From assembly GCA_003551005.1 (NCBI GenBank), contig PULR01000024.1, positions 1 through 62,009 of the forward strand: a DNA stretch of 62,009 nucleotides, written 5' to 3'. Shown here in pieces: positions 23,744 through 33,338 of this stretch. This DNA comes from Mollicutes bacterium (GTDB lineage Bacteria > Bacillota_I > Bacilli_A > Izemoplasmatales > Izemoplasmataceae). A program made the position numbers and the translations under genes. The notes beneath the pieces are model-generated. The model was given only the letters and a program-made list of their open reading frames with translations, was not told the origin of the DNA and did no database searches. Position 1 is the stretch's first letter; each line of letters starts with the position of its first letter.

Positions 23744-23780
23744 AAACCGCACCGGCCCTTCGGGGTTGGGTGCGGTTTTT
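23744..23780 (+). terminator. terminator after repeat protein gene
   Basis: A 10-bp stem AAACCGCACC/GGTGCGGTTT with a C+G-rich loop is followed by TTCTC. The dnaE -10 box (TATAAT 23794-23799) follows closely. Confidence 0.85.
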
Positions 23781-23793
23781 CTCTGCCATGTGT

Positions 23794-23799
23794 TATAAT
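23794..23799 (+). promoter_or_regulatory. -10 box of dnaE
   Basis: Perfect TATAAT 22 bases before the dnaE ATG. A -35 box is not clear because that stretch forms the 3' arm of the upstream terminator. Confidence 0.55.
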
Positions 23800-23820
23800 C
23801 GCCTTATAGGAGGTGAAGCC

Positions 23821-26811
23821 ATGCCCTTTCCGCTGTTTTTAGAAACCGTCTATAGTTTCCGAGGGTCGAACATCACCATTGATGCGTTGCTTGAAAGAGC
23901 TCGTGAAGAGGGTATGGAACATCTGTCCCTGACCGACAGCACGTTGCACGGAGCCCATAAATTCCTCCAGGCATGCCGGCTTCACGACATTCATCCGATT
24001 ATCGGTCTGCAGGTCGAGATGGAAGGCTTCATCAGGCCCGAACGTCTCCACGCCATTCTGTTTGCGAAAGGCATGAATGGCTTCCAAGCGCTCATGGAGA
24101 TCGCAAGCTGGGAGTCCCCGCTGTCGTTTGAACATCTGCGGGATGTCGGGGATGATTTGACTCTCGTCCTCGATACCGGCCGGGGTGAGCTTTCGGCATT
24201 GCTTGCCGATCATGCCGCTGCAGATGTCCGCCGCATTGCAGGAGAGTTTGATTCGCTTCCTTGTGAAGTGGTCATCGGTCTGGACCCACAAGCGCCCAAA
24301 CTTTTAGAACTGCCTTCTATTTTGCTTGAACGGGCTCTTTACCTCGATAAAGAGGATGTGAAAGTGCATCGGGTGCTCACACAGCTTCGCCAGTCACAGA
24401 CTGCGTGGGAAGCACTCGATTCGCAACATCTCAGAGAAACTGGTAAATCGCCTCATGAAGGGACGAATATAAAATCGGAAAGCGTGCAATCCTTTTTGGA
24501 CCGGCACGCGATTGAATACAGCCCGCCCGCACCAAAGCTGCCTGCATACCCGACGCCTGATGGGGTGGATGCGCAGCGATACCTGCGTGCGCTCTCGAAA
24601 AAAGGCCTCAGCAAACGCCTCGAGGGAAGAAACGTCGATGCCTCCCCTTATCAAGACCGACTCGATAAAGAACTCCGGACTATCCATGAACTAGGATATG
24701 ACGATTATTTTCTCATCGTCTGGGATGTGGTCCGGGAGGCCCGGAGTCGGAATATCCTCGTCGGCCCCGGTCGTGGCAGCGCCCCGGGCAGTCTGGTCGC
24801 TTACACCCTGGGTATCACGGCGGTCGACCCCATCCGACATGGGTTGTTGTTTGAACGATTCTTGAACAAGGCCAGGGCGAGCATGCCGGACATCGACATC
24901 GATTTTCCCGATAACGCCCGCGATGAGATGATACAGTACATGCAGTCACGCTGGGGGAAGGACAAAGTCGCGCTGATCTGCACGTTTGGAAGTTTCCTCA
25001 AGCGAAGCGCCTTGCGGGATACCGCCCGGGTGTTGAAGATCGACGATGAGTATGTCGAGGAGATGGTGCGCCGCAGTGAAGCATATGATTCCTTGCAGGA
25101 GATGATTGAAACGGATCCGGATGTCCACAACCGGATGCAGGATGCCCACCTCAAGGAGTGGCTCCGGATCGCCGAACGCATCAGCGGACTTCCAAGAAAC
25201 GTTTCGACCCATGCGGCAGGGCTCATTGTCTCGGATGCGCCGCTCATCCGATTCACCCCGTTGCAGGATGGGTTGCTTGGACTTTATCAGACACAATATG
25301 AGATGCACGATCTCGAAGAGCTCGGACTGTTGAAAATCGATTTTCTGGGCCTTGCGAACCTGACGATGATTGAAGAGGTCCGTGAGCGCATCGAGGCCGA
25401 ACAAAACACCCACGTCTCCATTCTGGATATCCCCCTCGACGATGCGCCGACCTATCGATTGCTCAGCGAAGGCTCGACGACCGGCATTTTCCAGCTGGAG
25501 TCCCGGGGGATGCGCAAGCTGGTACGAAATCTGCGTCCGAAAGAATTCGGCGATATCGCGACCGCCCTCGCCCTGTACCGTCCGGGCCCGATGGCGAGCA
25601 TCCCCGAGTATCTTTCCCGTCGCCAGGAGAATAAGCGCCCTCCCAGCGTAGCGCAGTCGATCGATTCCATCCTGGCACCGACCGAGGGGATTCTGTTGTA
25701 TCAGGAACAGATTATGGCCATTGCTCATCGGTTTGCCGGGTATTCCCTTAACGAAGCGGATATTCTCCGTCGGGCCGTCTCGAAGAAAGAACGTGATGTT
25801 CTGGAAGAGGAACGCCGCTCTTTCGTCGAGAAAGCGAAACAGAACGGGAAGGATGCAAAACTGGCGAACCGTATCTACGATTACATCATCAAGTTTGCCG
25901 ATTACGGCTTCAATAAATCCCATTCCGTCGCTTATGGCCTGGTGGCCTACTGGATGGCCTACCTCAAGGCCAATCACCCCGCCCCTTTCCTGGCGGTACT
26001 GATGCAGCGGGCCCTCGGCAATGAACCTTCCATGCGTCAATACATCAAGGAGGCCGCCGAACACGGCCTGAGCGTTTCTTCGCCGGATATCCGCCAAAGC
26101 ACCGCACGTGTGGTCAGCACTTCACGGTCTCTGCTGTATCCGTTGAGCGGTGTCAAACAGATCAGCGGCGGAAGCGCCGCAGATTTCGCTTCAAAGCGGC
26201 AAACCGAGCGTATGACGTCGTTCGTCTCCGCCGCGGTCGAGGCAAACCGGGTGTTCAACCAAAGACAGCTCGTGAACCTGGTGCATGCTGGCGCGTTCGA
26301 TACCTACGAGGAGAATCGGCAGACAATGGTGAAGAATCTTCCAGCCATCGTCGAGGCGGCCCAGTATGAAGAACTCATTGATTTCGATGAATTCGTGCTG
26401 GATGCCTACGATGAATACGGATTTGAACTGCTGCGATCGCTCGAGAGGGATGTGCTCGGCCTCAACTTGCGATACACCCGGCTCAAGCCCTGTGCAAAGA
26501 AGATTCAGGAGGCGTCCCTCCTCGTCCCTCACGAGGTCATCAATTGCGGCGCCGACCGCCGGGTGAAGCTTGCCGCCGCCCTGAGCAGCATCAAGGAGAT
26601 CACCACAAAGAAAGGGAACAGAATGGCCTTTCTCAGGCTTGAAGATGAACTGGATGAAATCGAGGGCGTGGTGTTTCCCAAAGTTTATGACGAGGTGAAA
26701 CAGATTCTAAAGACGGACCGGATTTTTCACATCGAGGGCAAGACGCAACGTCGGAAAGGGCGTGACGAGCTGCAGATTATCGTGGACCGACTTTCTTTAA
26801 TGAATTGTTAA
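23821..26811 (+). CDS. dnaE: DNA polymerase III subunit alpha
   Basis: The 996-residue replicative-type polymerase (DnaE class; in low-GC Gram-positives it works with PolC, which is not in this window). The polymerase core has GRGSAPGSLVAYTLGI near residue 319 and the catalytic MPDIDIDFPDNARDEM with the two Asp ligands near residue 358; RPGPMASIP near residue 591, YGFNKSHSVAYG near residue 698, a helix-hairpin-helix zone, and a C-terminal OB fold (after about residue 910) follow. The N-terminal PHP domain is degraded: it reads FLETVYSF and LTDSTLHG where active PHP domains have clustered His residues, so no metal-dependent proofreading is expected. AGGAGG lies nine bases before the ATG. Confidence 0.95.
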   Translation: MPFPLFLETVYSFRGSNITIDALLERAREEGMEHLSLTDSTLHGAHKFLQACRLHDIHPIIGLQVEMEGFIRPERLHAILFAKGMNGFQALMEIASWESPLSFEHLRDVGDDLTLVLDTGRGELSALLADHAAADVRRIAGEFDSLPCEVVIGLDPQAPKLLELPSILLERALYLDKEDVKVHRVLTQLRQSQTAWEALDSQHLRETGKSPHEGTNIKSESVQSFLDRHAIEYSPPAPKLPAYPTPDGVDAQRYLRALSKKGLSKRLEGRNVDASPYQDRLDKELRTIHELGYDDYFLIVWDVVREARSRNILVGPGRGSAPGSLVAYTLGITAVDPIRHGLLFERFLNKARASMPDIDIDFPDNARDEMIQYMQSRWGKDKVALICTFGSFLKRSALRDTARVLKIDDEYVEEMVRRSEAYDSLQEMIETDPDVHNRMQDAHLKEWLRIAERISGLPRNVSTHAAGLIVSDAPLIRFTPLQDGLLGLYQTQYEMHDLEELGLLKIDFLGLANLTMIEEVRERIEAEQNTHVSILDIPLDDAPTYRLLSEGSTTGIFQLESRGMRKLVRNLRPKEFGDIATALALYRPGPMASIPEYLSRRQENKRPPSVAQSIDSILAPTEGILLYQEQIMAIAHRFAGYSLNEADILRRAVSKKERDVLEEERRSFVEKAKQNGKDAKLANRIYDYIIKFADYGFNKSHSVAYGLVAYWMAYLKANHPAPFLAVLMQRALGNEPSMRQYIKEAAEHGLSVSSPDIRQSTARVVSTSRSLLYPLSGVKQISGGSAADFASKRQTERMTSFVSAAVEANRVFNQRQLVNLVHAGAFDTYEENRQTMVKNLPAIVEAAQYEELIDFDEFVLDAYDEYGFELLRSLERDVLGLNLRYTRLKPCAKKIQEASLLVPHEVINCGADRRVKLAAALSSIKEITTKKGNRMAFLRLEDELDEIEGVVFPKVYDEVKQILKTDRIFHIEGKTQRRKGRDELQIIVDRLSLMNC

Positions 26812-26829
26812 GAGCCTTTGAATATATGC

Positions 26830-26835
26830 TATAAT
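26830..26835 (+). promoter_or_regulatory. extended -10 of pfkA-pyk
   Basis: TGC-TATAAT, an extended -10, 25 bases before the pfkA ATG. A weak TTGTTA (26805-26810) lies 19 bases further up. Confidence 0.65.
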
Positions 26836-26859
26836 GTTCGAAAGAAGAAGGTGTTAATG

Positions 26860-27819
26860 ATGTGCAAAATCGCAATTCTGACCTCGGGCGGGGATGCTCC
26901 CGGGATGAACGCCGCCATACGGGCGGCGCAGCGGAGCGCGCTGCACCACAACTGCAAGCTGTTCGCTGTACAGGATGCCTTCAAGGGGCTTGTTGATGGG
27001 AAGATACGTCCTTTTTCGAGAGATGATGTCGCTCGCATCATCAATCGCGGGGGCACAATTCTTGGCAGCGTCCGTTATCCGGAGTTCAAGCGAAAGGATG
27101 TTCAGAAGCTCGCCGCACAGAGAATGAAGAGCTTCGGTATTGACAAGCTCATTATTATCGGCGGCGGTGGATCCTTCCGAGGTGGGCGCGAACTTGTCAA
27201 CGACGACATAGAAGTCGTCGGCATACCGGCGACGATCGACAACGACGTGCCTTCAACGGATTACGCGATTGGTTTCCACACTGCTGTAAACACGGCTGTT
27301 CAATCCATTGACAGACTGAGGGATACCTCGGATTCACACCAGCGCTGCAGCGTGGTCGAAGTCATGGGGAGGGACTGTGGTGATTTGGCACTGTTCTCCG
27401 GAATCGCGAGCGGCAGTGAAATCGTCGTCACTCCCGAGACCGGCTACGATGAGGCGGGGATTATCGAGAATGTGAAGGAAGCTTTCAAACGGAACAAGCG
27501 TCACGCCATCGTCGTGATTACCGAGAACATGACCGATGTGGGAAGCCTGGCACGTAAAATCGAGGACCGATCCGGATTTGAGACACGAGCGACCGTGCTT
27601 GGTCATGTCCAGCGCGGAGGCTCTCCGGATGCTTTTGATAGAGTGCTGGCTACCCGGATGGCCCACCAGGCGGTAGCGAACCTTAAACATGGACAAGGCA
27701 GCGCCGTCCTCGGACTCAAGGGCAACGATATCATCACGCATGCCTTCCAGGATGCGCTAGATATGGAGAAAGAACCGCTGGACGAGCATTTCACACTGAT
27801 ACGCGAACTCAAGGAGTGA
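26860..27819 (+). CDS. pfkA: ATP-dependent 6-phosphofructokinase
   Basis: Pfk phosphorylates fructose 6-phosphate with ATP, the committing step of glycolysis. The protein from ATG 26860 has 319 residues, the standard length for bacterial PfkA. Visible motifs are LTSGGDAPGMNAAIRA (ATP site) at the start, IIGGGGSFRGG near residue 98, the catalytic TIDNDVP near residue 125 and MGRDCGDLA near residue 169. The glycine-rich ATP motifs match the ATP- rather than the pyrophosphate-dependent group. AAGAAGGTG is the ribosome site; a start at 26857 is also possible. It is followed after eight bases by pyk, the common Bacillota pfkA-pyk operon. Confidence 0.97.
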   Translation: MCKIAILTSGGDAPGMNAAIRAAQRSALHHNCKLFAVQDAFKGLVDGKIRPFSRDDVARIINRGGTILGSVRYPEFKRKDVQKLAAQRMKSFGIDKLIIIGGGGSFRGGRELVNDDIEVVGIPATIDNDVPSTDYAIGFHTAVNTAVQSIDRLRDTSDSHQRCSVVEVMGRDCGDLALFSGIASGSEIVVTPETGYDEAGIIENVKEAFKRNKRHAIVVITENMTDVGSLARKIEDRSGFETRATVLGHVQRGGSPDAFDRVLATRMAHQAVANLKHGQGSAVLGLKGNDIITHAFQDALDMEKEPLDEHFTLIRELKE

Positions 27820-27827
27820 GGACGAAC

Positions 27828-29255
27828 ATGATGCCTCCGTTCAACCAGACGAAGATTGTGTGCACCATCGGTCCCGCGACCGACAGCGAAGAAAGCATCC
27901 GTGAGTTGATTCTCAACGGCATGGATGTCATGCGCCTAAACTTTTCACATTCTCATTATGCGGAGCACAAGAAACGTCTTGAGTCTCTCAAGCGCCTGAA
28001 CGAGGAACTAGGTTCCTGCGTGGCCTCTCTGCTCGACACCAAGGGACCTGAAATCCGCACCCACGATTTCAAGGACGGATCGGCGACGATTCGGGTCGGG
28101 ACTGAAGTCGACATACATATGGACCCGATCGAGGGGGATTCCTTCTGTTTCTCCATGACCTATCCGGATTTATACAAGGACATCAAGGAAGGTGCGATCA
28201 TCATCGTCGATGATGGGTATCTGACTCTGAAAGTCAAAGATATCGACCATGAGCGCAAGGTTGTCAGAACAACGGCTCTCAACACCCATACCATCAAGAA
28301 CAAGCGGGGGATCAATGTCCCCGGCATGACGCTCAACCTTGATTTTGTCAGCGAGAAGGATGAACAGGACATCATCTGGGCGTGTAAAAACGACATTGAT
28401 TTCATCGCGGCCAGTTTCGTCCGGCGGAAAGCCGATGTGGTGGCGATCCGTGACATTGTCAAGCGTAACTGCGACCGCTATATCCCCATTATCGCCAAGA
28501 TTGAGAACCAGGAGGGCGTCAACAACATCGACGCGATCATCGAAGAAGCCGACGGCGTCATGATCGCCAGAGGGGATTTAGGAGTCGAGGTGCCCCCCGA
28601 AGAAGTCCCGGTCATTCAAAAAGACATAATCAAGCGCTGCCACAAGGTGGGAAAAGTCACCATCACCGCCACGCAGATGCTCGAGAGCATGCAGGAGAAT
28701 CCCAAGCCTACGCGAGCGGAAGTCAGCGACGTCGCCAATGCCATTTTGGATGGTGCGGATGCGACCATGCTCAGTGGAGAGAGCGCGATCGGCAAGTATC
28801 CGATTGAATCCGTCCGCTTGATGCGCAACATCGCCAAACGGATGGAGCACGAACTCGAACGTGGCCAGTTCATCACGCGCGCGAACCCCTCCAGTTCGAA
28901 AGATATCCCCAGCAACGTGGCGATGAGCACTGCCCACGCGGTGCTCCAGGGCCAGGCGGACCTGGTCATCGCCCCGACGGTAAGCGGGGATACTGCCCGT
29001 CTCCTTTCAAAGAACCGACCCAACACCATGGTTCTCGCGCTTGTGCCGACCGCCGAGAAAGCCCGGAGTCTCGCGTTGAACCATGGCGTCTTCGCCGTCC
29101 CCTTCGAGCTGGGCAGCGACACGGAGGACTTGATCCGACGCAGCATCGAATTCGTCAAGGAGAAACAGCTTGTCCAGCCAGGCGGAAGAGTCATCGTGAC
29201 CGGCGGGTTCCCCCTCGGCACGACGACGAACAGCCTGCGGATTCTGAATATCTAA
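27828..29255 (+). CDS. pyk: pyruvate kinase
   Basis: Pyk converts phosphoenolpyruvate and ADP to pyruvate and ATP. The 475-residue protein shows TKIVCTIGPA at the start, MRLNFSHS (substrate site) near residue 37, LLDTKGPEIRT near residue 68, the signature IIAKIENQEG near residue 221 and MIARGDLGVE near residue 244. At this length it lacks the extra C-terminal phosphohistidine-like domain found in Bacillus and Geobacillus enzymes. The ATG pair at 27828 and 27831 follows GGAGTGAGG, which overlaps the pfkA stop. The operon ends at the terminator immediately after the stop codon. Confidence 0.97.
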   Translation: MMPPFNQTKIVCTIGPATDSEESIRELILNGMDVMRLNFSHSHYAEHKKRLESLKRLNEELGSCVASLLDTKGPEIRTHDFKDGSATIRVGTEVDIHMDPIEGDSFCFSMTYPDLYKDIKEGAIIIVDDGYLTLKVKDIDHERKVVRTTALNTHTIKNKRGINVPGMTLNLDFVSEKDEQDIIWACKNDIDFIAASFVRRKADVVAIRDIVKRNCDRYIPIIAKIENQEGVNNIDAIIEEADGVMIARGDLGVEVPPEEVPVIQKDIIKRCHKVGKVTITATQMLESMQENPKPTRAEVSDVANAILDGADATMLSGESAIGKYPIESVRLMRNIAKRMEHELERGQFITRANPSSSKDIPSNVAMSTAHAVLQGQADLVIAPTVSGDTARLLSKNRPNTMVLALVPTAEKARSLALNHGVFAVPFELGSDTEDLIRRSIEFVKEKQLVQPGGRVIVTGGFPLGTTTNSLRILNI

Positions 29256-29278
29256 GCGCCCGATCGGGCGCTTTTTTA
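29254..29278 (+). terminator. terminator of pfkA-pyk
   Basis: A perfect 20-base palindrome starting AAGCGCCCGA is followed by T7 overall. The pyk stop codon is part of the left arm. Confidence 0.9.
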
Positions 29279-29298
29279 TGGCTCTTAGTGTTTTATAG

Positions 29299-29327
29299 GT
29301 GACTTTTCCATCGGGATATGGTATATT
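29299..29327 (+). promoter_or_regulatory. promoter of RND-tetR operon
   Basis: GTGACT (29299-29304), 17-base spacer, TATATT (29322-29327), directly ahead of the operator palindrome. Confidence 0.65.
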
Positions 29328-29333
29328 GACACA

Positions 29334-29359
29334 GACCCGACCGAACGTTCGGTCGGGTC
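29334..29359 (+). promoter_or_regulatory. TetR-type operator palindrome
   Basis: A perfect 26-bp palindrome with the core GACCGAACGTTCGGTC, the sequence style of TetR-family operators at efflux genes. It begins six bases after the -10 box and covers the transcript start, so bound repressor would block initiation. The TetR gene at the end of the operon is the obvious ligand. Confidence 0.85.
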
Positions 29360-29386
29360 GATTGCCAGTGGATGGAGTGAACGCTC

Positions 29387-32300
29387 ATGAAGCAACTCGT
29401 AAGATTTTCCGTTGAAAAACTTGTCACCATCATCATGGTCGTCCTTGCGGTCGTCGTCTTCGGTGTCGTTTCGTTCAACCGCTTGACGACGGATCTGTTC
29501 CCCGATGTGAACATTCCCTTTGCCGTCGTGTTGACCACTTATCCGGGCGCGACCCCCGACGAGGTTGAACAGGAAGTTTCTGTTCCTCTTGAAGAGGTCT
29601 TCTCCACGACAGCGAACGTGAATGAGATGACGACGCAGTCACAGGAGAACTTTTCCATGGTGATGCTCGAGTTCGAGCAGGATGCGGATATGGACACGGC
29701 GCTTGTGGACATGCGCGAGGCCATCAATCAAGCTGTGGACAACCTCCCGGATGAAGCGTCGAACCCGGCTATCATGCGGTTGAACCCGGAGATGCTGCCG
29801 GTGATGAACTTCAGTGTCTCCTATGAGGGTAAAGATATAGAAGAGCTGACTGAATGGGTCGATGACACACTCCGTCCGCGAATCGAACGCATCAGCGGCG
29901 TGGGGAACGTCGGAATCAGCGGCGGTTATGAATCCGAGGTGCGTGTCACACTCGACCAGGAGAAGATAGATGAAGCGAACGACGAGATAGCGACCTTGCT
30001 TGAGTTGGCCGGTCAAGAAGATTTGATTGATGAAGTCCAGATGGACAAGGAATTCATCAGCAATGTTCTCATGGCGCAGAACTTCGCTTTCCCGGCTGGG
30101 TTCGTCGACGTCGGCGGGACGGAGTACATGGTCCGTGTAGGCGATGATATCGAGGACCTTGACGAGCTGAGGAACCTGAAGATCTTCGGTCCGGAGGCAC
30201 CGGGCGTCCCGCTGCAAATCCCCAATTACCGTGTCGAGGATTTGGCGGAAGTGGATTTCGCGGAAGCGGGTGAACGTCGCTATTCCAAAGTGGACGGTCA
30301 GGATGCCATCACGGTGAACATCCAGCGTTCGAGTGGATACGCGACCACCGAAGTGACCGAGGAAGTTCATCAAGCCCTCGATGAGCTTCAGGAGGAGGAA
30401 GCGTTCACCATCACCACCCTCCTCGATCAGGGAGAATACATCAACATGGCCACGAGCAACGTCCTTCAGAATCTAATCATCGGAGGCTTGCTCGCCATTG
30501 CCGTTCTCCTCGTGTTCCTCCGCAGCATCAAGATGACCTTCATTGTCGGCGTGGCGATTCCGATCAGCCTTACCGCAGCGATCATCATGATCTATCTCGC
30601 CGGCATCACGCTGAATATCGTCTCCCTGGGTGGATTGGCGCTAGGCATCGGCATGCTGGTCGACAACAGCATCGTGGTGATTGAAAACATTTTCCGCATG
30701 AAGCGTGAGGGGGCTACCAACAAGGATGCCTCCATCCATGGCGCCCAGCAGGTCGCCGGTGCCATCTTCGCGAGCACGCTGACGACGGTGAGCGTGTTCC
30801 TCCCCATCATGTTCATCGAGGATTTCATCCGTGAAATATTCTTCCAGCTGGCGTTGACCATCACGTTCTCCCTGCTGGCTTCGCTGCTGATCGCCTTGAC
30901 GTTCGTGCCGACGGTCGCGACCCGGATCATGAGCGGCGCCGATACTTCCGGACTGAGGAAAACCCCGGATAGAAAGCCGTTCATCGAAACCATCAAGAAT
31001 CTATACGGACGCATTCTTCATCGTCTGTTCAAACTCAAGCCGATTGTTCTCGGCGGTGTTCTCGTGCTGTTCGGACTGACCTTCTTCCTTGCGATATCCC
31101 GCGGCTTCGAGTTCTTCCCGCCCACCGACGAGGGGACGGTCCGGGTGACGCTCGAGCCGGACCCTGAAGACCCGATTGACTTCGAGACCTTCACGGATTA
31201 TCTTGATCAGTTCCATGAGGATGTGCGTGCGTTCGAGGATGTAGAATCCGTCGGCATCACTCTCGGCGGCGACATGGCGATGCTTGGCTTCACGGGTGCG
31301 GGCGGGGGTGAGAGCGCGACCGCGAACATCGTGCTCAGAGAAGACCGTGAGCAGTCCACCGTCGAGGTCGCCGATGCGATCGCCGCGTTGCTTGAAGCGG
31401 ACTATGACCGTTTCGAAAGCGAGGTGACCGGGACGGAGACCGACGCCTCCGCACTCATCGGAGAAGGCATCCAGATCCAACTCAAAGGAACCGACCTTGA
31501 CGTCCTTCGGGAAGAAGCATTGAAAGTCGCGGACGAGCTCGAGGACATCGATGGCCTGCGCAACATCGACCCGGGTCTGGGGCGGCCCCAGCAGGAGGTC
31601 CGGGTGAGCGTGGACAAGGATGTGGCCATGAGCAAGGGACTCACCGTCGCACAGGTGCTTGAAGCCGTGTCCGATTATCTTGAGGGTCCCCGGAGCGCGA
31701 CCAGCATACGCATGGACGGAAGAAGCTTTGACGTCTATGTCTATGACGAAGAGGAAACCCGGCGGACGGCCGTCGCGGATCTGGATGAACTCCGGGCGCT
31801 GGAGATTGGCGAGGATTTCCTCAGCGGAGATGCCATCACCCTGGATTCCGTTGCGGATGTAAACTACGATGCTGGATTCCAGCGCATCACGCGTGTCGAT
31901 GGAGCTCGCAGCGTGACCGTCAGTGCGGATTATGAGACCGGTGTCAACACCACCCGGGTCGCCCGGGAGGTCGAGGACACGATGGAAGCTTACGATCTGC
32001 CCGGCGGGTATGCATACGAAACGCTTGGTGAAGATGAGGAGATCCAGGCCGCCATCGACACCCTGCTGCTTGTCGGGGCTTTGGGCATCATGCTTGTCTA
32101 CATGGTCATGGCCAGCCAGTTCCAATCCTTTGCCTATCCCCTGATTATCATGGTGACGATTCCCCTGGCGTTTACAGGCGGATTCGGCATCCTCTATCTC
32201 TCCGGCAACCCCGTCAGCATCGTCGCCATCATCGGGTTGATCATTCTCGCCGGGGTGGTCGTCAACAACGGCATTGTCCTGGTGGATTACATCAATCAGC

Positions 32301-32725
32301 TGCGCGCCCGTGGATACGCACTCCAGGATGCTATCATAGAAGCCGGGAAAATCCGGCTGCGCCCGATCTTCATGACGGCGATCACGACGATTCTGGCCTT
32401 GACAGTACTGGCGATCGGCATCGGGGAAGGTACGGAATTGACGCAGCCCATGGCCTTGACCGCGATTGGCGGGCTCGTCTACGCGACGTTCCTGACAATC
32501 TTCGTCGTTCCCATCATGTATGACGTGCTGACCCGCTACAACCGCATCACCCTCGCCGCCTCCGTCGTGCTCATCGGTCTCGGTTTCGGGCTGTACTACT
32601 CGCTGGTGGAATGGTCCCCGCTATTTATCGCGCTGGCTGCCGGCCTCATTGTCGGCGCCATCCTGATAGCCGTATTCTTTCCGGAAACCCGCGAGGCATC
32701 CGGGGAGGTGGAGCATGATGCGTGA
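29387..32725 (+). CDS. RND-family efflux transporter (SwrC/YerP-like)
   Basis: A 1112-residue proton-driven transporter of the RND superfamily in the form known from Gram-positives (SwrC/YerP). It has the family start (residues 1-40, ending in DLFPDVNIP), a membrane helix at residues 10-30, large outside loops after helices 1 and 7, GGLALGIGMLVDNSIVVIEN near residue 415 with the Asp of the proton relay, and FLPIMFIEDF near residue 470. The C-terminal half repeats the pattern (VVVNNGIVLVDYINQLR). Two extra helices close the protein. It has no membrane-fusion or outer-membrane partner, as expected in a monoderm. Likely substrates are amphiphiles or drugs. It overlaps the TetR gene. Confidence 0.93.
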   Translation: MKQLVRFSVEKLVTIIMVVLAVVVFGVVSFNRLTTDLFPDVNIPFAVVLTTYPGATPDEVEQEVSVPLEEVFSTTANVNEMTTQSQENFSMVMLEFEQDADMDTALVDMREAINQAVDNLPDEASNPAIMRLNPEMLPVMNFSVSYEGKDIEELTEWVDDTLRPRIERISGVGNVGISGGYESEVRVTLDQEKIDEANDEIATLLELAGQEDLIDEVQMDKEFISNVLMAQNFAFPAGFVDVGGTEYMVRVGDDIEDLDELRNLKIFGPEAPGVPLQIPNYRVEDLAEVDFAEAGERRYSKVDGQDAITVNIQRSSGYATTEVTEEVHQALDELQEEEAFTITTLLDQGEYINMATSNVLQNLIIGGLLAIAVLLVFLRSIKMTFIVGVAIPISLTAAIIMIYLAGITLNIVSLGGLALGIGMLVDNSIVVIENIFRMKREGATNKDASIHGAQQVAGAIFASTLTTVSVFLPIMFIEDFIREIFFQLALTITFSLLASLLIALTFVPTVATRIMSGADTSGLRKTPDRKPFIETIKNLYGRILHRLFKLKPIVLGGVLVLFGLTFFLAISRGFEFFPPTDEGTVRVTLEPDPEDPIDFETFTDYLDQFHEDVRAFEDVESVGITLGGDMAMLGFTGAGGGESATANIVLREDREQSTVEVADAIAALLEADYDRFESEVTGTETDASALIGEGIQIQLKGTDLDVLREEALKVADELEDIDGLRNIDPGLGRPQQEVRVSVDKDVAMSKGLTVAQVLEAVSDYLEGPRSATSIRMDGRSFDVYVYDEEETRRTAVADLDELRALEIGEDFLSGDAITLDSVADVNYDAGFQRITRVDGARSVTVSADYETGVNTTRVAREVEDTMEAYDLPGGYAYETLGEDEEIQAAIDTLLLVGALGIMLVYMVMASQFQSFAYPLIIMVTIPLAFTGGFGILYLSGNPVSIVAIIGLIILAGVVVNNGIVLVDYINQLRARGYALQDAIIEAGKIRLRPIFMTAITTILALTVLAIGIGEGTELTQPMALTAIGGLVYATFLTIFVVPIMYDVLTRYNRITLAASVVLIGLGFGLYYSLVEWSPLFIALAAGLIVGAILIAVFFPETREASGEVEHDA

Positions 32726-33311
32726 GGATAACTCCCGCAAAGAAACCATCATGCACATCGTTTTAGAGATTCTCATGGACAAGGATACCGGGCGGCTGAC
32801 TTTGGCGGATGTTGCGGATAAGCTATCCATGGCGAAGAGCACGCTGTATGAATACTTCGACAGCAAAGAGACGATGATCGCCAACGCGCTGTATTTCCTG
32901 GTCGAGCAGCATGAGAAGCAGTTGCTGGATGTACCGGTGGAGACGGGGAAGGATTTTGAAGCGACGTTTCTCGATCACATGCGAAAACTCGTCGAACTTA
33001 CCGAACGCCACCGCTCACTGCAGGATTTGACGCATCACCCGGAGGTGGCCGCACTTCCCAGGACACAGAAAAAGCGGCTCGAAGCCCGGTTGCGCAAAGG
33101 GATGGAGGCCTTTGAAGCCCGTCTTGATACCATCCTTGACAAGGGCGTCGCGCAGGGGGTCCTTTCTCCGGTCCAAAACCTCCAAAGACAAAAAACCATC
33201 CACGCCTACATCCTGGGTGCCGTCATGGCCCTCACCGACCCCTTCAACAACTGGGATGTCGATGCGTTCCTGCAGGATGTCTGCGAGGGGTTGAAAAGGC
33301 TGCATCAATAA
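32715..33311 (+). CDS. TetR family repressor of the RND operon
   Basis: A 198-residue TetR-type regulator. The N-terminal helix-turn-helix (LTLADVADKLSMAKSTLYEYF, recognition helix at about residues 38-50) is followed by a helical ligand domain that would bind a substrate of the pump. It starts at ATG 32715 (or 32718) inside the end of the transporter gene, after GGGGAGGTGG. With the operator at 29334-29359 covering the operon's start point, the simplest reading is autoregulated, substrate-induced efflux. The palindrome's perfect symmetry fits a dimer or pair of dimers. Confidence 0.9.
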   Translation: MMREDNSRKETIMHIVLEILMDKDTGRLTLADVADKLSMAKSTLYEYFDSKETMIANALYFLVEQHEKQLLDVPVETGKDFEATFLDHMRKLVELTERHRSLQDLTHHPEVAALPRTQKKRLEARLRKGMEAFEARLDTILDKGVAQGVLSPVQNLQRQKTIHAYILGAVMALTDPFNNWDVDAFLQDVCEGLKRLHQ

Positions 33312-33312
33312 A

Positions 33313-33338
33313 ACAGCCCCGTCAATCGACGGGGCTTA
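33313..33338. terminator. bidirectional terminator tetR / radical SAM gene
   Basis: Stem AGCCCCGTC/GACGGGGCT with an AAT loop, flanked by AAAAC and TTAAT. The stop codon of the convergent radical SAM gene (33322-33324) lies inside the hairpin. Confidence 0.8.
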
